From Virgibacillus_R byunsanensis (GTDB lineage: Bacteria > Bacillota > Bacilli > Bacillales > Amphibacillaceae): DNA of 62,727 nt. A program made the translations under genes and the position numbers. Position 1 is the stretch's first letter, and each line of letters opens with the position of its first letter. Below, piece after piece: positions 8,631 through 16,618 of this stretch. The notes below the pieces were generated by a model, which was not told where the DNA came from, did no database searches, and worked only from the letters and a program-made list of their open reading frames with translations. The stretch spans positions 1-62,727 of the forward strand of contig NZ_JBHTKJ010000076.1 in assembly GCF_042675965.1 (NCBI RefSeq), read 5' to 3'.

Positions 8631-8639
8631 TTAGTTTAT

Positions 8640-9032
8640 TTAGTTTAAAACAGAGAATGCTTCTGCTACTTTACGTGCGAAAGTTAATGGCGGCTCAACA
8701 GACTGAAAGTGTAAATAAAGAATAGTTGGCTCGGTATACAGCCAGTGATTATGCAAAGCACTTATAATAATACCATTTCTCACCAAAATACTTATGAATA
8801 AGGGAATCTCTTCTTCGAGAATAACCGTTTCTCCCATATTGAGTGCATTGCCTTCCTGATCCAGCGATTCAAACATAACCTCGGCATGAAGCTCTCCACG
8901 ACTCGGACGACTTTGAATGGTTACATCCAGATCCCGATCAAACTCAACAGAACAGACACCATGTTCAATCGTTGGCTTTCCTCCGTTCAGTATTTGAGCA
9001 TACTGCTGACACAATGTATTAAAGTGATTCAT
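8640..9032 (-). CDS. DUF1259-like (LppY/LpqO-type) protein
   Basis: 130 codons from ATG 9032, chosen because GGTGAGGGTG lies upstream; ATGs nine codons earlier lack a site. The C-terminal segment SALHNHWL, then PTILYLHFQSVEPPL and ARKVAEAF, matches from memory the end of DUF1259 domains, where two tandem domains normally occur; here there is only one. The role of the domain is not established. It sits directly beside repeat A1, whose insertion ends about ten bases from the stop codon, so the original downstream context is lost. No signal peptide is seen, so a cytoplasmic location is likely. Confidence 0.6.
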   Translation of the reverse strand: MNHFNTLCQQYAQILNGGKPTIEHGVCSVEFDRDLDVTIQSRPSRGELHAEVMFESLDQEGNALNMGETVILEEEIPLFISILVRNGIIISALHNHWLYTEPTILYLHFQSVEPPLTFARKVAEAFSVLN

Positions 9033-9151
9033 CCTAAACACCCTCACCATTTTTACCATACGTTATGTGTTGGGCAGATGTTTTGTTCCATGTTGGATAA
9101 AGATATTGTTTGCATTTATTCTTAGAATATCGCCCTAAATTGCACTTATCT

Positions 9152-9205
9152 ACCAAAAAATGTCTGACACCTAGGATGATCCTCACTCCATCGGTGCCAG
9201 ACACT
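9152..9205 (-). terminator. Terminator of the DPBB/DUF3889 gene
   Basis: Stem GTGTCTGGCACC/GGTGTCAGACA followed by TTTTTT on the minus strand, just past the stop at 9216. The stretch 9120-9160 also carries a few repeat-D words. Confidence 0.75.
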
Positions 9206-9215
9206 AGATTTCTGT

Positions 9216-9866
9216 TTAGCCATTTACTTCCTGAATATCAAAGGAAACAATTCGGTCTGTATCGGTATTGTAAATCACGCTACCTTGGACTTTAATATTT
9301 TCTGCGGGGGACTGCAGCATATATTCATATGTTTCCCTCTTTTGAGCGGCATTCATTTGGGTTTCACCTGTTTTATTGTAGTCTGTGACGCTATAACCTG
9401 GATAAGCAATTTGTACGACTTCCAATAAATACTTCCCCCATTTTTGTTCTTCCAACTCAGGTGATGGTATAATATCAATATTTATAACACCTTGACTCAA
9501 GTTTGCACCCAATGCTTCAAAAGCTCTCCGATGAAGATTAATTTTATTTGCAGGATAGCCAGATACTTGATCAACTACCGTTACTATTACTTCTCTACCT
9601 GGTATGGATTGGTTCCTTATTTTAAGGATATCACCACATTGATAGGGTGAATCCTCACCAACAGCGGCCGTCATGTATCTGTTCGTTGACCAAGGTATGC
9701 CACACTGTGTAACTTGGCCCCCTTCTGTCCATGTCGCTTGACCTCTAGTGGGTTGTTGACGGTTATTGATATAATAAGGATTTGGAGAATACCTTCCATA
9801 GTACCCATAATAAGGGTTAACGTGATAAGGACTATTTACGTACCAATTCATGTATTGCATCTTCAT
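9216..9866 (-). CDS. Double-psi beta-barrel (expansin-like) plus DUF3889 protein
   Basis: 216 codons, AGGAGG upstream (ATG at 9866 or two codons later). A Tyr/Asn/Pro-rich N-terminal segment (about 1-40) is followed by a DPBB-like region (about 42-140). It has WTEGGQVTQCGIPW, a paired Cys, KIRNQS and VTVVDQVSG, as in RlpA/expansin-type barrels, where the Asp in VVDQ is the conserved acidic residue. The C-terminal 75 residues (EEQKWGKYLLEVVQIAYPGY onward) look like DUF3889. No classical signal peptide is present, so surface or spore-coat deposition by another route is possible (inference). Barrel proteins of this sort bind or loosen cell-wall polymers. Confidence 0.65.
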   Translation of the reverse strand: MKMQYMNWYVNSPYHVNPYYGYYGRYSPNPYYINNRQQPTRGQATWTEGGQVTQCGIPWSTNRYMTAAVGEDSPYQCGDILKIRNQSIPGREVIVTVVDQVSGYPANKINLHRRAFEALGANLSQGVINIDIIPSPELEEQKWGKYLLEVVQIAYPGYSVTDYNKTGETQMNAAQKRETYEYMLQSPAENIKVQGSVIYNTDTDRIVSFDIQEVNG

Positions 9867-9969
9867 TTAACCTCCTGTCTAAATCAAAACTCATTGATAA
9901 CATATGCATCAATCAGGTTGACCGGTGACAGATGGGCTTGGATTATTCCAACCATTTCTACTTAACACT

Positions 9970-11184
9970 TCAAATAAGTAAAAAATCATGTTCATAAATA
10001 AAAGCATAACGAATATCGATAAACAAAAAATACTGATCCGTTAACGGGTAGCTAAACGTACGAATCATTTCCCTTGTCTCAATGTCCGAGTAAATGTCAG
10101 ATAATATACCTTTACTCCATGTTTTCATTTGCATCACATTTTCAAGAAAATAAGGACGAAAAGCCCAGTTTGAACCCTTTTTATGTGGCTCCGGTTCCCA
10201 GGTTTCATCACGTTTGCGAAAGTTTGATGACACTTGCTGTCCATTATCGTTACAAACAAACATACGAAAACTTTCTTCATCAAATTGATTCGTTACAGCT
10301 TCGATAAACGAATCAACATTTCCAGGGCCGTCCCATTTGGGAAGTAACTCTCTTACTTTCTGTTCCCAGGATAGAACAAGACCCAATCGTTGTTTAACCA
10401 GTGATTTTTCACGTTGAATATACGTGTCAATTTCTTTTCCGACATTTAACGAAAGTGAATCTCCCGATGCTAGATCGAATTTTGGTTTTGCAAGGTAATG
10501 CCCTTGATAAAAACGACCACCATGTTTCCAAGCGAAATGCAGTTGGGAGTCTACTTCAATATTTTCAAATAGCATGGCAGCACCTATTCTTCTGGCTAAC
10601 ATGGATAGGGAATACATAATATCCTGAAAACCTTCAGCATTGTAGGTACGAATTATCTTTGTATTTATTTTTAAAATATGTGGTTCCAGCTGACGGATTC
10701 GATCTATGTTCGAGCTTTTGGCACCCACACGATCAATAGCAAATTTTATTCCAAATGTTTTATAATATTGCAGTAAATGACTAAGCGAATCAAAGTCTTC
10801 ATCAAAGTCATGCTCTGTTACCTCTATTACAATTCTGTCCATAGAGAATCCTTTTTGTTCAAACTTTTGTAGTGCCTCTAGCAAGTAATCCCCGTTATCT
10901 AAGGTTAGTTGTTTGGCATTTCGATTGATAAACAAGTTGCCTTCTTTGTTTAACTCAAGCATTTTTAAAACGGCTATTTCTAATAAGTGTTGATCTACTT
11001 CGACTTTAAATTCTTCTGGCACCTCAGTATCTTGAAAGAAATTCCCAAGACTTCTCCACTCATTACCATCGTGGAATCGTCCTAACACTTCATATCCAAT
11101 CACATCATACCGAATGGCACTAATAATGGGCTGATAAACAGGTTTTACTTTATCCATATTTCCAACAATATCTAACGGATCCAT
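9970..11184 (-). CDS. ykuI: YkuI-like EAL-domain c-di-GMP-binding protein
   Basis: 404 codons, matching B. subtilis YkuI (407) in length and layout: EAL domain (about 1-250) then a PAS-like C-terminal sensor (about 275-400). The signature reads EVLGR (32-36) instead of EVLxR/EAL, the DDFG motif is DRVG, and the glutamate helix is EVTEHDF. B. subtilis YkuI is known to bind c-di-GMP without measurable hydrolysis, and the altered DDFG here fits the same receptor-like role. The tail region FRPYFLENVMQMKTWSKG and IRTFSYPLTDQYFLFID match YkuI closely from memory. GAGGAGG precedes the ATG. Its product is probably cytosolic and senses both c-di-GMP and a small ligand. Confidence 0.9.
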   Translation of the reverse strand: MDPLDIVGNMDKVKPVYQPIISAIRYDVIGYEVLGRFHDGNEWRSLGNFFQDTEVPEEFKVEVDQHLLEIAVLKMLELNKEGNLFINRNAKQLTLDNGDYLLEALQKFEQKGFSMDRIVIEVTEHDFDEDFDSLSHLLQYYKTFGIKFAIDRVGAKSSNIDRIRQLEPHILKINTKIIRTYNAEGFQDIMYSLSMLARRIGAAMLFENIEVDSQLHFAWKHGGRFYQGHYLAKPKFDLASGDSLSLNVGKEIDTYIQREKSLVKQRLGLVLSWEQKVRELLPKWDGPGNVDSFIEAVTNQFDEESFRMFVCNDNGQQVSSNFRKRDETWEPEPHKKGSNWAFRPYFLENVMQMKTWSKGILSDIYSDIETREMIRTFSYPLTDQYFLFIDIRYAFIYEHDFLLI

Positions 11185-11291
11185 GAGTATGCCTCCTCTT
11201 ACTCTACCTCTATATTATAATTCTTCTTTCATCCATTTGTTAAATTTCTGTCTATGAGTACTGTTACATTTTCACGTTTATGTATTACTAC

Positions 11292-11343
11292 TTATTAAAA
11301 GAGTAAACATGTGGCTTTTGCTACACGTTTACTCTTTTAATAA
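11292..11343. terminator. Strong bidirectional-type terminator
   Basis: Perfect 17-bp stem TTATTAAAAGAGTAAAC/GTTTACTCTTTTAATAA with an 18-base loop, 23 bases beyond the stop of the GGDEF gene at 11366. Confidence 0.85.
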
Positions 11344-11365
11344 GCACTTTACCTCGAGCCTACAT

Positions 11366-13429
11366 TCAATTACATGGTGAATAAACACTAAACCTGTTTC
11401 CTTCTTTCTTCCCCAGGTACATTGCCTCATCAGCGTGATGAATCAGCATTTTAGCAGTTATCCCATCATCTGGATAAAAAGAAATACCAATACTTGTTGT
11501 TACGTTAATGACATTATTCTTAATGATATATGGTTCTTGAGAAGCATCATGTACTCTATCAGCAATATCGGTTACACATTGTTGATCGGTTATATTTTCT
11601 AGGAGAATAAGAAACTCATCTCCACCTATACGACAAATTGTATCATAATCACGTACATTTTCCTTCAGTCTTTTAGCAAATTCGATTAGGAGTTCATCGC
11701 CAACCTCATGGCCAAATTCATCATTAACAGACTTAAATTCGTCCATGTCCAAGTACATTACAGCCATTTCCTCATGTTTATTATTAGCACTTTTAATGGA
11801 TTCTTCTAATTGATCAAGAAACGACCTTCTATTTTTCAATCCTGTTAACGGATCATGAAATGCCATAAATGCCAACTGTTCTTCCTGTTTGATTCGTTCC
11901 GAAATATCCCGAAAAATAGCTTGTATCGCTATTTCTCCATTCAGTTCGATTGGTGCAGCGGTGACTTCAGTATGGATGACGTTTCCGTTAGAATGAATCA
12001 GCTTCTCTTTAATTGGAGAGAATCCCATACTATCTAATTCAACCTCGTTCTCTAGTTTAGCTGCTACATCATCAATCCATCCTCTTTCATCCGGATGTAC
12101 AAATGGCCAAATGGACTTACCGATTATCTTATTCACATCGCTTATCCCTAACAATTCTATTCCAGCTTTATTCATATATATAACTTTTCTATTTTTATGT
12201 ATCACGATAGCATCTGGGGACAACTCGATCATTTTGCGATAACGCTTTTCGCTTTCTTCTAGTTGCTTTAAGATAAGATTTCGATCTGTAACATCTCTGT
12301 ACATCGCAACAGCCAGAACGTTATCTTTATTGATTGGCCTGTATGATGCTAGAATATCAAGCATCTGTCCGTCTTTTGTAAGCCTTTGTACTGGACGATT
12401 GGTGATAGTTTCCCCTTTGTGTAATCGATCAAGGAAAGGCTGTTGGCCAGGAATTTCATGTACAGGAAAGATAGGTGGTGTTGCAATACCTTTTATTTCC
12501 TGCTCATGATATCCGAACGTTTTTTCAAAGGTAGGATTGGCTGTCAGAACGGAACCATCTTGAGCAATTAAAAAAATAGCATCCATCGTATTATCCCATG
12601 CAAGCTCCAGTTGACTCTTTACTTCGTTCAGTTCATTCTCCATTTCTTTTTCCTTTGTGATATCTTTAGCTATACCATAAACACCTTCTAAAATCCCATC
12701 AATAATAACTGGTATGGTTCTCACTTGCAGCAAAAGTACATGACCATCCCTATGATAGACAGAAACCTCAAGCTCCTGATGCGTTTCACCTTCTATTACC
12801 TGGTTAAAGTGTTCCTTCACATCTTCACTATTTCCTTCCACCAAAATAGAAAAGGAATTGCCCAAAAGTTCCTTTTCTTCGTATGCTGTAATTCTAGTAA
12901 CGCTATCGTTTATTTTTTTAAAATTTCCATTTAAGTCTAGCTCAAACACCGCATCATCATTTTGAGAAACAAGTGAATGTAGTCGTTTTTGTTTTCTCTC
13001 CAGCTGTTCTTTTGTATCTGAAAGTTCTTGCTCATTGTGTCTTCGTTCTGTGACATCTCTTACGATGGCTAATATATATTCGCACTCCCCATCGTTTGTA
13101 AGTATTGGATTAAGAGAAGTTTCCCCTACAAATTCTCCGTTGTTACTTTCTATTGTTTCTTCAAAATTTACTCGCTCTTTTGTCTGTATAACCTGATGAT
13201 AGTTTGCTATCAAGTTATTCGCTACTTTTGAAGACATTATATCCTCTATTTTACTTCCTATGACTTCTTCTCTTCCGACATTTAACATATTTAATCCCGG
13301 CAAATTCACGTATTCGTAACGAAAAGAATTTCCATCAAAATTCATTATAAATAACAAATCCTCTATGGTATTAAACATGCTTTCAATTGCCTCAAGGTCA
13401 CGACCTAACTTATCCAAAAATTGTTGCAA
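11366..13429 (-). CDS. Multi-PAS diguanylate cyclase (GGDEF)
   Basis: 687 codons; a TTG start at 13429 with AGAGG nine bases upstream. Four PAS modules follow one another (about 15-130, 145-265, 268-385 and 390-515, each with a DVTER/DITKE/DVTDR/DISER type C-terminal cap). The C-terminal GGDEF domain (about 520-687) has the intact catalytic motif RIGGDEF (602-606) and a product-inhibition I-site RDYD five residues before it, so an active, feedback-inhibited cyclase making c-di-GMP is expected. There are no membrane helices; signals are probably read by the PAS domains in the cytosol. Its neighbours are the degenerate EAL protein ykuI downstream and the HD-GYP operon upstream, all on the same strand but separated by terminators. 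Confidence 0.92.
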   Translation of the reverse strand: MQQFLDKLGRDLEAIESMFNTIEDLLFIMNFDGNSFRYEYVNLPGLNMLNVGREEVIGSKIEDIMSSKVANNLIANYHQVIQTKERVNFEETIESNNGEFVGETSLNPILTNDGECEYILAIVRDVTERRHNEQELSDTKEQLERKQKRLHSLVSQNDDAVFELDLNGNFKKINDSVTRITAYEEKELLGNSFSILVEGNSEDVKEHFNQVIEGETHQELEVSVYHRDGHVLLLQVRTIPVIIDGILEGVYGIAKDITKEKEMENELNEVKSQLELAWDNTMDAIFLIAQDGSVLTANPTFEKTFGYHEQEIKGIATPPIFPVHEIPGQQPFLDRLHKGETITNRPVQRLTKDGQMLDILASYRPINKDNVLAVAMYRDVTDRNLILKQLEESEKRYRKMIELSPDAIVIHKNRKVIYMNKAGIELLGISDVNKIIGKSIWPFVHPDERGWIDDVAAKLENEVELDSMGFSPIKEKLIHSNGNVIHTEVTAAPIELNGEIAIQAIFRDISERIKQEEQLAFMAFHDPLTGLKNRRSFLDQLEESIKSANNKHEEMAVMYLDMDEFKSVNDEFGHEVGDELLIEFAKRLKENVRDYDTICRIGGDEFLILLENITDQQCVTDIADRVHDASQEPYIIKNNVINVTTSIGISFYPDDGITAKMLIHHADEAMYLGKKEGNRFSVYSPCN

Positions 13430-13594
13430 CGTATGAAACCTCTTTTCCGTTTCTCGGCTGTAATATATACTTTTTAACTATAATTAAAAATATGAAAATA
13501 TACAACATTTTAGCAATCATGCACGTAAATAAACCCATCTCGAAATGAGTATGGGCTGATCACTGAACTTATCGAATTCTTTTTCATATCTCAC

Positions 13595-13897
13595 TTAAAA
13601 GGTATCTAAGTTATCCAGATTATTTTCTTTCATTCCATCCGGTTCACTGCGGATGATATCTCTATCATACTTATGGAATACATCTACATGAGCAAGCTTT
13701 CCTGCCTTTGCTTCATCTAAAGCGGTGACATAATCCAGCTCTCTTCCACTTTCTGTTTTAAATGCAATAATATCACCATCGTCATTTTTGCGAACAGCAA
13801 CTATTTCTTCTTGGTCTGTATCCACTGATTGTTGTGCTGGATTTTCTCCTTGATTCTTATAATCGTTATATATTTGCTCAAAGTCCTTACTTTCCAT
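13595..13897 (-). CDS. DUF3892-family protein
   Basis: 100 codons from ATG 13897, preceded by AGGAGGTG at seven bases. An acidic N terminus (1-38) leads into the DUF3892 core EEIVAVRKNDDGDIIAFKT with ELDYVTALDEAKAGK and IRSEPDG, matching the short Bacillaceae proteins of this family. Function is unknown; the fold is probably a small beta-rich module. It starts 25 bases after the M50 protease stop on the same strand, so it is the last gene of the HD-GYP/peptide/protease operon, or at least co-transcribed with the protease. Confidence 0.8.
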   Translation of the reverse strand: MESKDFEQIYNDYKNQGENPAQQSVDTDQEEIVAVRKNDDGDIIAFKTESGRELDYVTALDEAKAGKLAHVDVFHKYDRDIIRSEPDGMKENNLDNLDTF

Positions 13898-13922
13898 TAA
13901 AAAACACCTCCTAAACACAGGC

Positions 13923-15107
13923 TTAGTATGTTCTGGAAGTGTTTGATTTATTCCAGGAGTAGAGTAATAAACTCACCATGATTAACGATTGCCCAAGAAA
14001 AACGACCGCATCCCAAAAGTATGGGTTCCCAACTGGATGCAATAACTCAGGTAGTGTTTGTGAATACGCATATAATGCTTGTGGTATGAAGTAAATTATA
14101 AATAAACCAACTGTAAACAGAACACCACACATATAAAATAATCCATACATGCGAACAAATTTCGCTTCTTCCTCGAACGTCTCCGTTGTGGAGTCCTGTT
14201 TTATAAACGGAATCCATTTACTTAAGTATTCTTTCCCATTTTCCATCAGGTTGTAACACCCTGTTATATTTTCACATAGATAATAGATGTCTGTCTTCAT
14301 ATAAAAACAACATTGGTAAATCGTTTTGATACATATATCAAGAATGGCGACTCCAACGATTCCTGTAAGAATTTCATTACCTTCAGGGAAAGACAATTTA
14401 ATACTAAATGCGATAAGGATCATCAATTGGTCACAGCAAATCCCAGCAGCATATAACATGTTACGTCGCTTCGGTGAAAGTTTCCATGCCGGAGATAAAT
14501 CTGTTTGGAATACGACAAAAAACAACCGGTGTCCCACTTCCAACTTAGCGGGTAAGCCATAGGAACGAACGGCTAAAATATGGCCAAATTCATGTATCAT
14601 AATTAAAATTAACGAAACTCCCATAAACGTTAAAATATTAAACGTCATGGCTTCAAACAAAAATACATCCTGATATGTAGGTAATAACTGCGGATTGAGA
14701 AACACAAGCATAATATTAATCAACATAATAGCCATAAATAGTTTAGTTGTTACCTTGTTAAAAATGAACCGGCCTATCCGAGGTGAGAGCCACAAAAAGC
14801 CATTTGGCGATTGATTATTCTTTGTTACCTGTATCATTTCACCATCAATCTCTTTAATAAGACCAAGCTCCATCAGCTGATTGGCGAATACAACTAGATC
14901 CACTTCTTCCTCTGGGTATTGCGACTTTAACTCTTGCTCGATAAGTTCCAATGAGTCACCTTTATTAATCAAATGGATCGCATCAATACAGACCTTTGGC
15001 ATCTCAAAAAAATCACCTGAAAGGCTTTCTTCGACAATATAATGTTTCTTATCTTGTCGAATCGTTAGAGGATATAAAACTAGTTGAGATTGTAAGGATA
15101 CATGCAT
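13923..15107 (-). CDS. PqqD-like domain fused to M50 membrane metalloprotease
   Basis: 394 codons. Residues about 10-90 have the PqqD/RRE-like pattern (IVEESLSGDFFEMP, then helix, LMELGLIKEID) that in peptide-modification enzymes holds a leader peptide. From about 122 there are six membrane helices, and HEFGH at 172-176 is the zinc site of M50 (site-2 type) proteases. The closest known design is the YydH-type peptide zinc metalloprotease of Bacillus epipeptide loci (named from family knowledge). Such proteins process and/or release ribosomally made peptides. The next upstream gene encodes a 21-residue Cys-Trp-rich peptide 61 bases away, the obvious substrate candidate (inference). No radical-SAM or cyclodehydratase gene accompanies it, so processing without modification, or disulfide formation, is the simplest model. 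Confidence 0.8.
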   Translation of the reverse strand: MHVSLQSQLVLYPLTIRQDKKHYIVEESLSGDFFEMPKVCIDAIHLINKGDSLELIEQELKSQYPEEEVDLVVFANQLMELGLIKEIDGEMIQVTKNNQSPNGFLWLSPRIGRFIFNKVTTKLFMAIMLINIMLVFLNPQLLPTYQDVFLFEAMTFNILTFMGVSLILIMIHEFGHILAVRSYGLPAKLEVGHRLFFVVFQTDLSPAWKLSPKRRNMLYAAGICCDQLMILIAFSIKLSFPEGNEILTGIVGVAILDICIKTIYQCCFYMKTDIYYLCENITGCYNLMENGKEYLSKWIPFIKQDSTTETFEEEAKFVRMYGLFYMCGVLFTVGLFIIYFIPQALYAYSQTLPELLHPVGNPYFWDAVVFLGQSLIMVSLLLYSWNKSNTSRTY

Positions 15108-15121
15108 GCTTTCACCACCCT

Positions 15122-15151
15122 AGAAAAATAGGATGCTAGCTTTCTAGCACC
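15122..15151 (-). terminator. Intra-operon attenuator hairpin after the peptide gene
   Basis: On the minus strand GGGTGCTAG-AAAG-CTAGCATCC followed by TATTTTTCT, between the peptide stop and the protease start. A leaky terminator here would make more peptide message than protease message. Confidence 0.65.
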
Positions 15152-15168
15152 CTTGATGACTGGAATGA

Positions 15169-15234
15169 TTAACGGCCGATCAAGCCACACCACCAGCACG
15201 TTACTTTGATTTTGTTAAGTTTGCGGATTTTCAT
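15169..15234 (-). CDS. 21-residue Cys/Trp peptide, candidate secreted signal or RiPP precursor
   Basis: ATG at 15234, stop TAA, 21 residues. The first eleven residues are basic (MKIRKLNKIKV) and the rest is TCWWCGLIGR, with two cysteines flanking two tryptophans. AAAGGGGGTG sits seven bases upstream, one of the best ribosome sites in the window, and the ATG lies 15 bases after the HD-GYP stop. The reading frame is therefore almost certainly translated with the HD-GYP gene. The following hairpin and the PqqD-M50 protease are what is expected for a precursor peptide and its processing enzyme. No family known to me matches. Alternatives: a leader peptide regulating the protease, or a small membrane-active peptide. 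Confidence 0.72.
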   Translation of the reverse strand: MKIRKLNKIKVTCWWCGLIGR

Positions 15235-15249
15235 GTGAATTCACCCCCT

Positions 15250-16437
15250 TTAATTAGTAGCTGCGACTTCATCCAAACTAATTTGGGTATGATAGCTTTT
15301 GTGATATTCGATCCACTTAGGGTATACTTTTTCAAATACGTTTACTAATTCCGGGTCAAACTGGGTGCCTTTTCCATCCATAATTTCTTGGTAGGCTTCC
15401 TCCAATGGTAGAGCAGACCGGTAAGAACGAGAGGAAGTCATCGCATCAAATGCATCCGCAATGGCAGTCACTCTTGGAAGCAGCGGGGTTTCATTTCTCT
15501 TTAATCCATCTGGATAGCCTTTTCCATCCCAACGTTCATGGTGATGTTTGATGACATCAATATTCTCAGCAATCCCTTCCACTTGCTTAACTGCATTAGC
15601 CCCAACAACAGGGTGTGTTTTAATCACTTCAAATTCTTCTAGAGTCAATTTACCAGTTTTAGTTAAAATAGAATCTGGAATGTGAACTTTACCAATATCA
15701 TGCAATAGACAGGAATAATAATAGGAATTTAATTCACCTTCCTTCAATTCTCCTGTATTCTGGGCTAGAATCATAGCGTAGTTAGCTACTCGTTCACTGT
15801 GACCCCGTGTATATGGATCCTTCAGTTCCAGCGTTGCGATAATTCCTTTTACAATTCCTTCTAGTTGTTTATTATAAGAGTTCTCCACCGCCGTAACATA
15901 ACTTTTAAAACGATTAAGGAGAATGTAGGCGATCAATGACAATGCCAATACTGTAACTAATGGAAACAAAACTACCGGTTCTAAAAGGACTAACCCTACA
16001 ATGATAAATTTTAAACTTGTCCCTATTGAAACCATGTGAAAGAATTTTTTATTAACAAATATGGGCGAGAAGAGGACGATTACTAATTCAACTACATTTC
16101 CATTACTGTACGTAGCATCGCTCCCCCAATAGACCCAAATGTCATTCATAATATTTATAGATGTGAAAGTTAAAAAGTAGATATACTTTATTAACCACGG
16201 ATTCTTTGTTTTTATTAAATAATAAGCGATTGGTAAAAGAGCAAACATTACTATGTATATCACATAATTCAGGCCACCACTGACTAATCCAATCTCTGGT
16301 CCCCAGGGATTTTCAGGTAAAATGTAATAATAAATTACATCATAAACAAAGTATACAATGTAAAATAACCACAAAAACCATATAGTAGTTCGTTTTTCTT
16401 CATTTAATAAAGTAGAGTCTCTTAGTTCGTTTTGCAT
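15250..16437 (-). CDS. Membrane HD-GYP c-di-GMP phosphodiesterase
   Basis: 395 codons, AGAGGA ahead of the ATG. Residues 18-175 form six membrane helices with little cytoplasmic loop, an architecture used for sensing membrane or extracellular ligands. Residues 192-375 are a full HD-GYP domain: ERVANYA, LLHDIGK (HD 246-247), HHERWDGKGYP (GYP 307-309) and ADAFDAMTSSRSYR. HD-GYP proteins hydrolyse c-di-GMP through a metal centre; all the metal-ligand His/Asp positions I can check are present. It is the first gene of the operon that continues with the Cys/Trp peptide, PqqD-M50 protease and DUF3892 gene. A model in which the mature peptide is sensed by the helices of this protein is attractive but unproven. 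Confidence 0.88.
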   Translation of the reverse strand: MQNELRDSTLLNEEKRTTIWFLWLFYIVYFVYDVIYYYILPENPWGPEIGLVSGGLNYVIYIVMFALLPIAYYLIKTKNPWLIKYIYFLTFTSINIMNDIWVYWGSDATYSNGNVVELVIVLFSPIFVNKKFFHMVSIGTSLKFIIVGLVLLEPVVLFPLVTVLALSLIAYILLNRFKSYVTAVENSYNKQLEGIVKGIIATLELKDPYTRGHSERVANYAMILAQNTGELKEGELNSYYYSCLLHDIGKVHIPDSILTKTGKLTLEEFEVIKTHPVVGANAVKQVEGIAENIDVIKHHHERWDGKGYPDGLKRNETPLLPRVTAIADAFDAMTSSRSYRSALPLEEAYQEIMDGKGTQFDPELVNVFEKVYPKWIEYHKSYHTQISLDEVAATN

Positions 16438-16523
16438 TTCGAAGTCCTCTCTGTTTCTAGTATTAGCTATATATGTAGCGGCATTCCATAGTTTGGTAGA
16501 TTCTCTACATCTACATTACAAAA

Positions 16524-16553
16524 TGATTACATCCTGATAACAGTATAAGTCAA
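16524..16553 (-). promoter_or_regulatory. Possible SigA promoter of the HD-GYP operon
   Basis: On the minus strand TTGACT (16553-16548), 18-base spacer, TAATCA (16529-16524), about 90 bases upstream of the ATG. The -10 box is only a 4/6 match. Confidence 0.4.
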
Positions 16554-16618
16554 GTGTCGATATATGTAAATAATGGTAGCATATTAAAGGAATTTGTATA
16601 AGAAAATATGGTTGCGAA

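Noticed and set aside
7972..8648. Several ORFs of 70-125 codons on both strands in repeat A1 (and similar ones in A2, A3 and A4)
   Set aside because: They lie wholly in non-coding family A sequence, change frame between copies, and have no ribosome sites in the right place.
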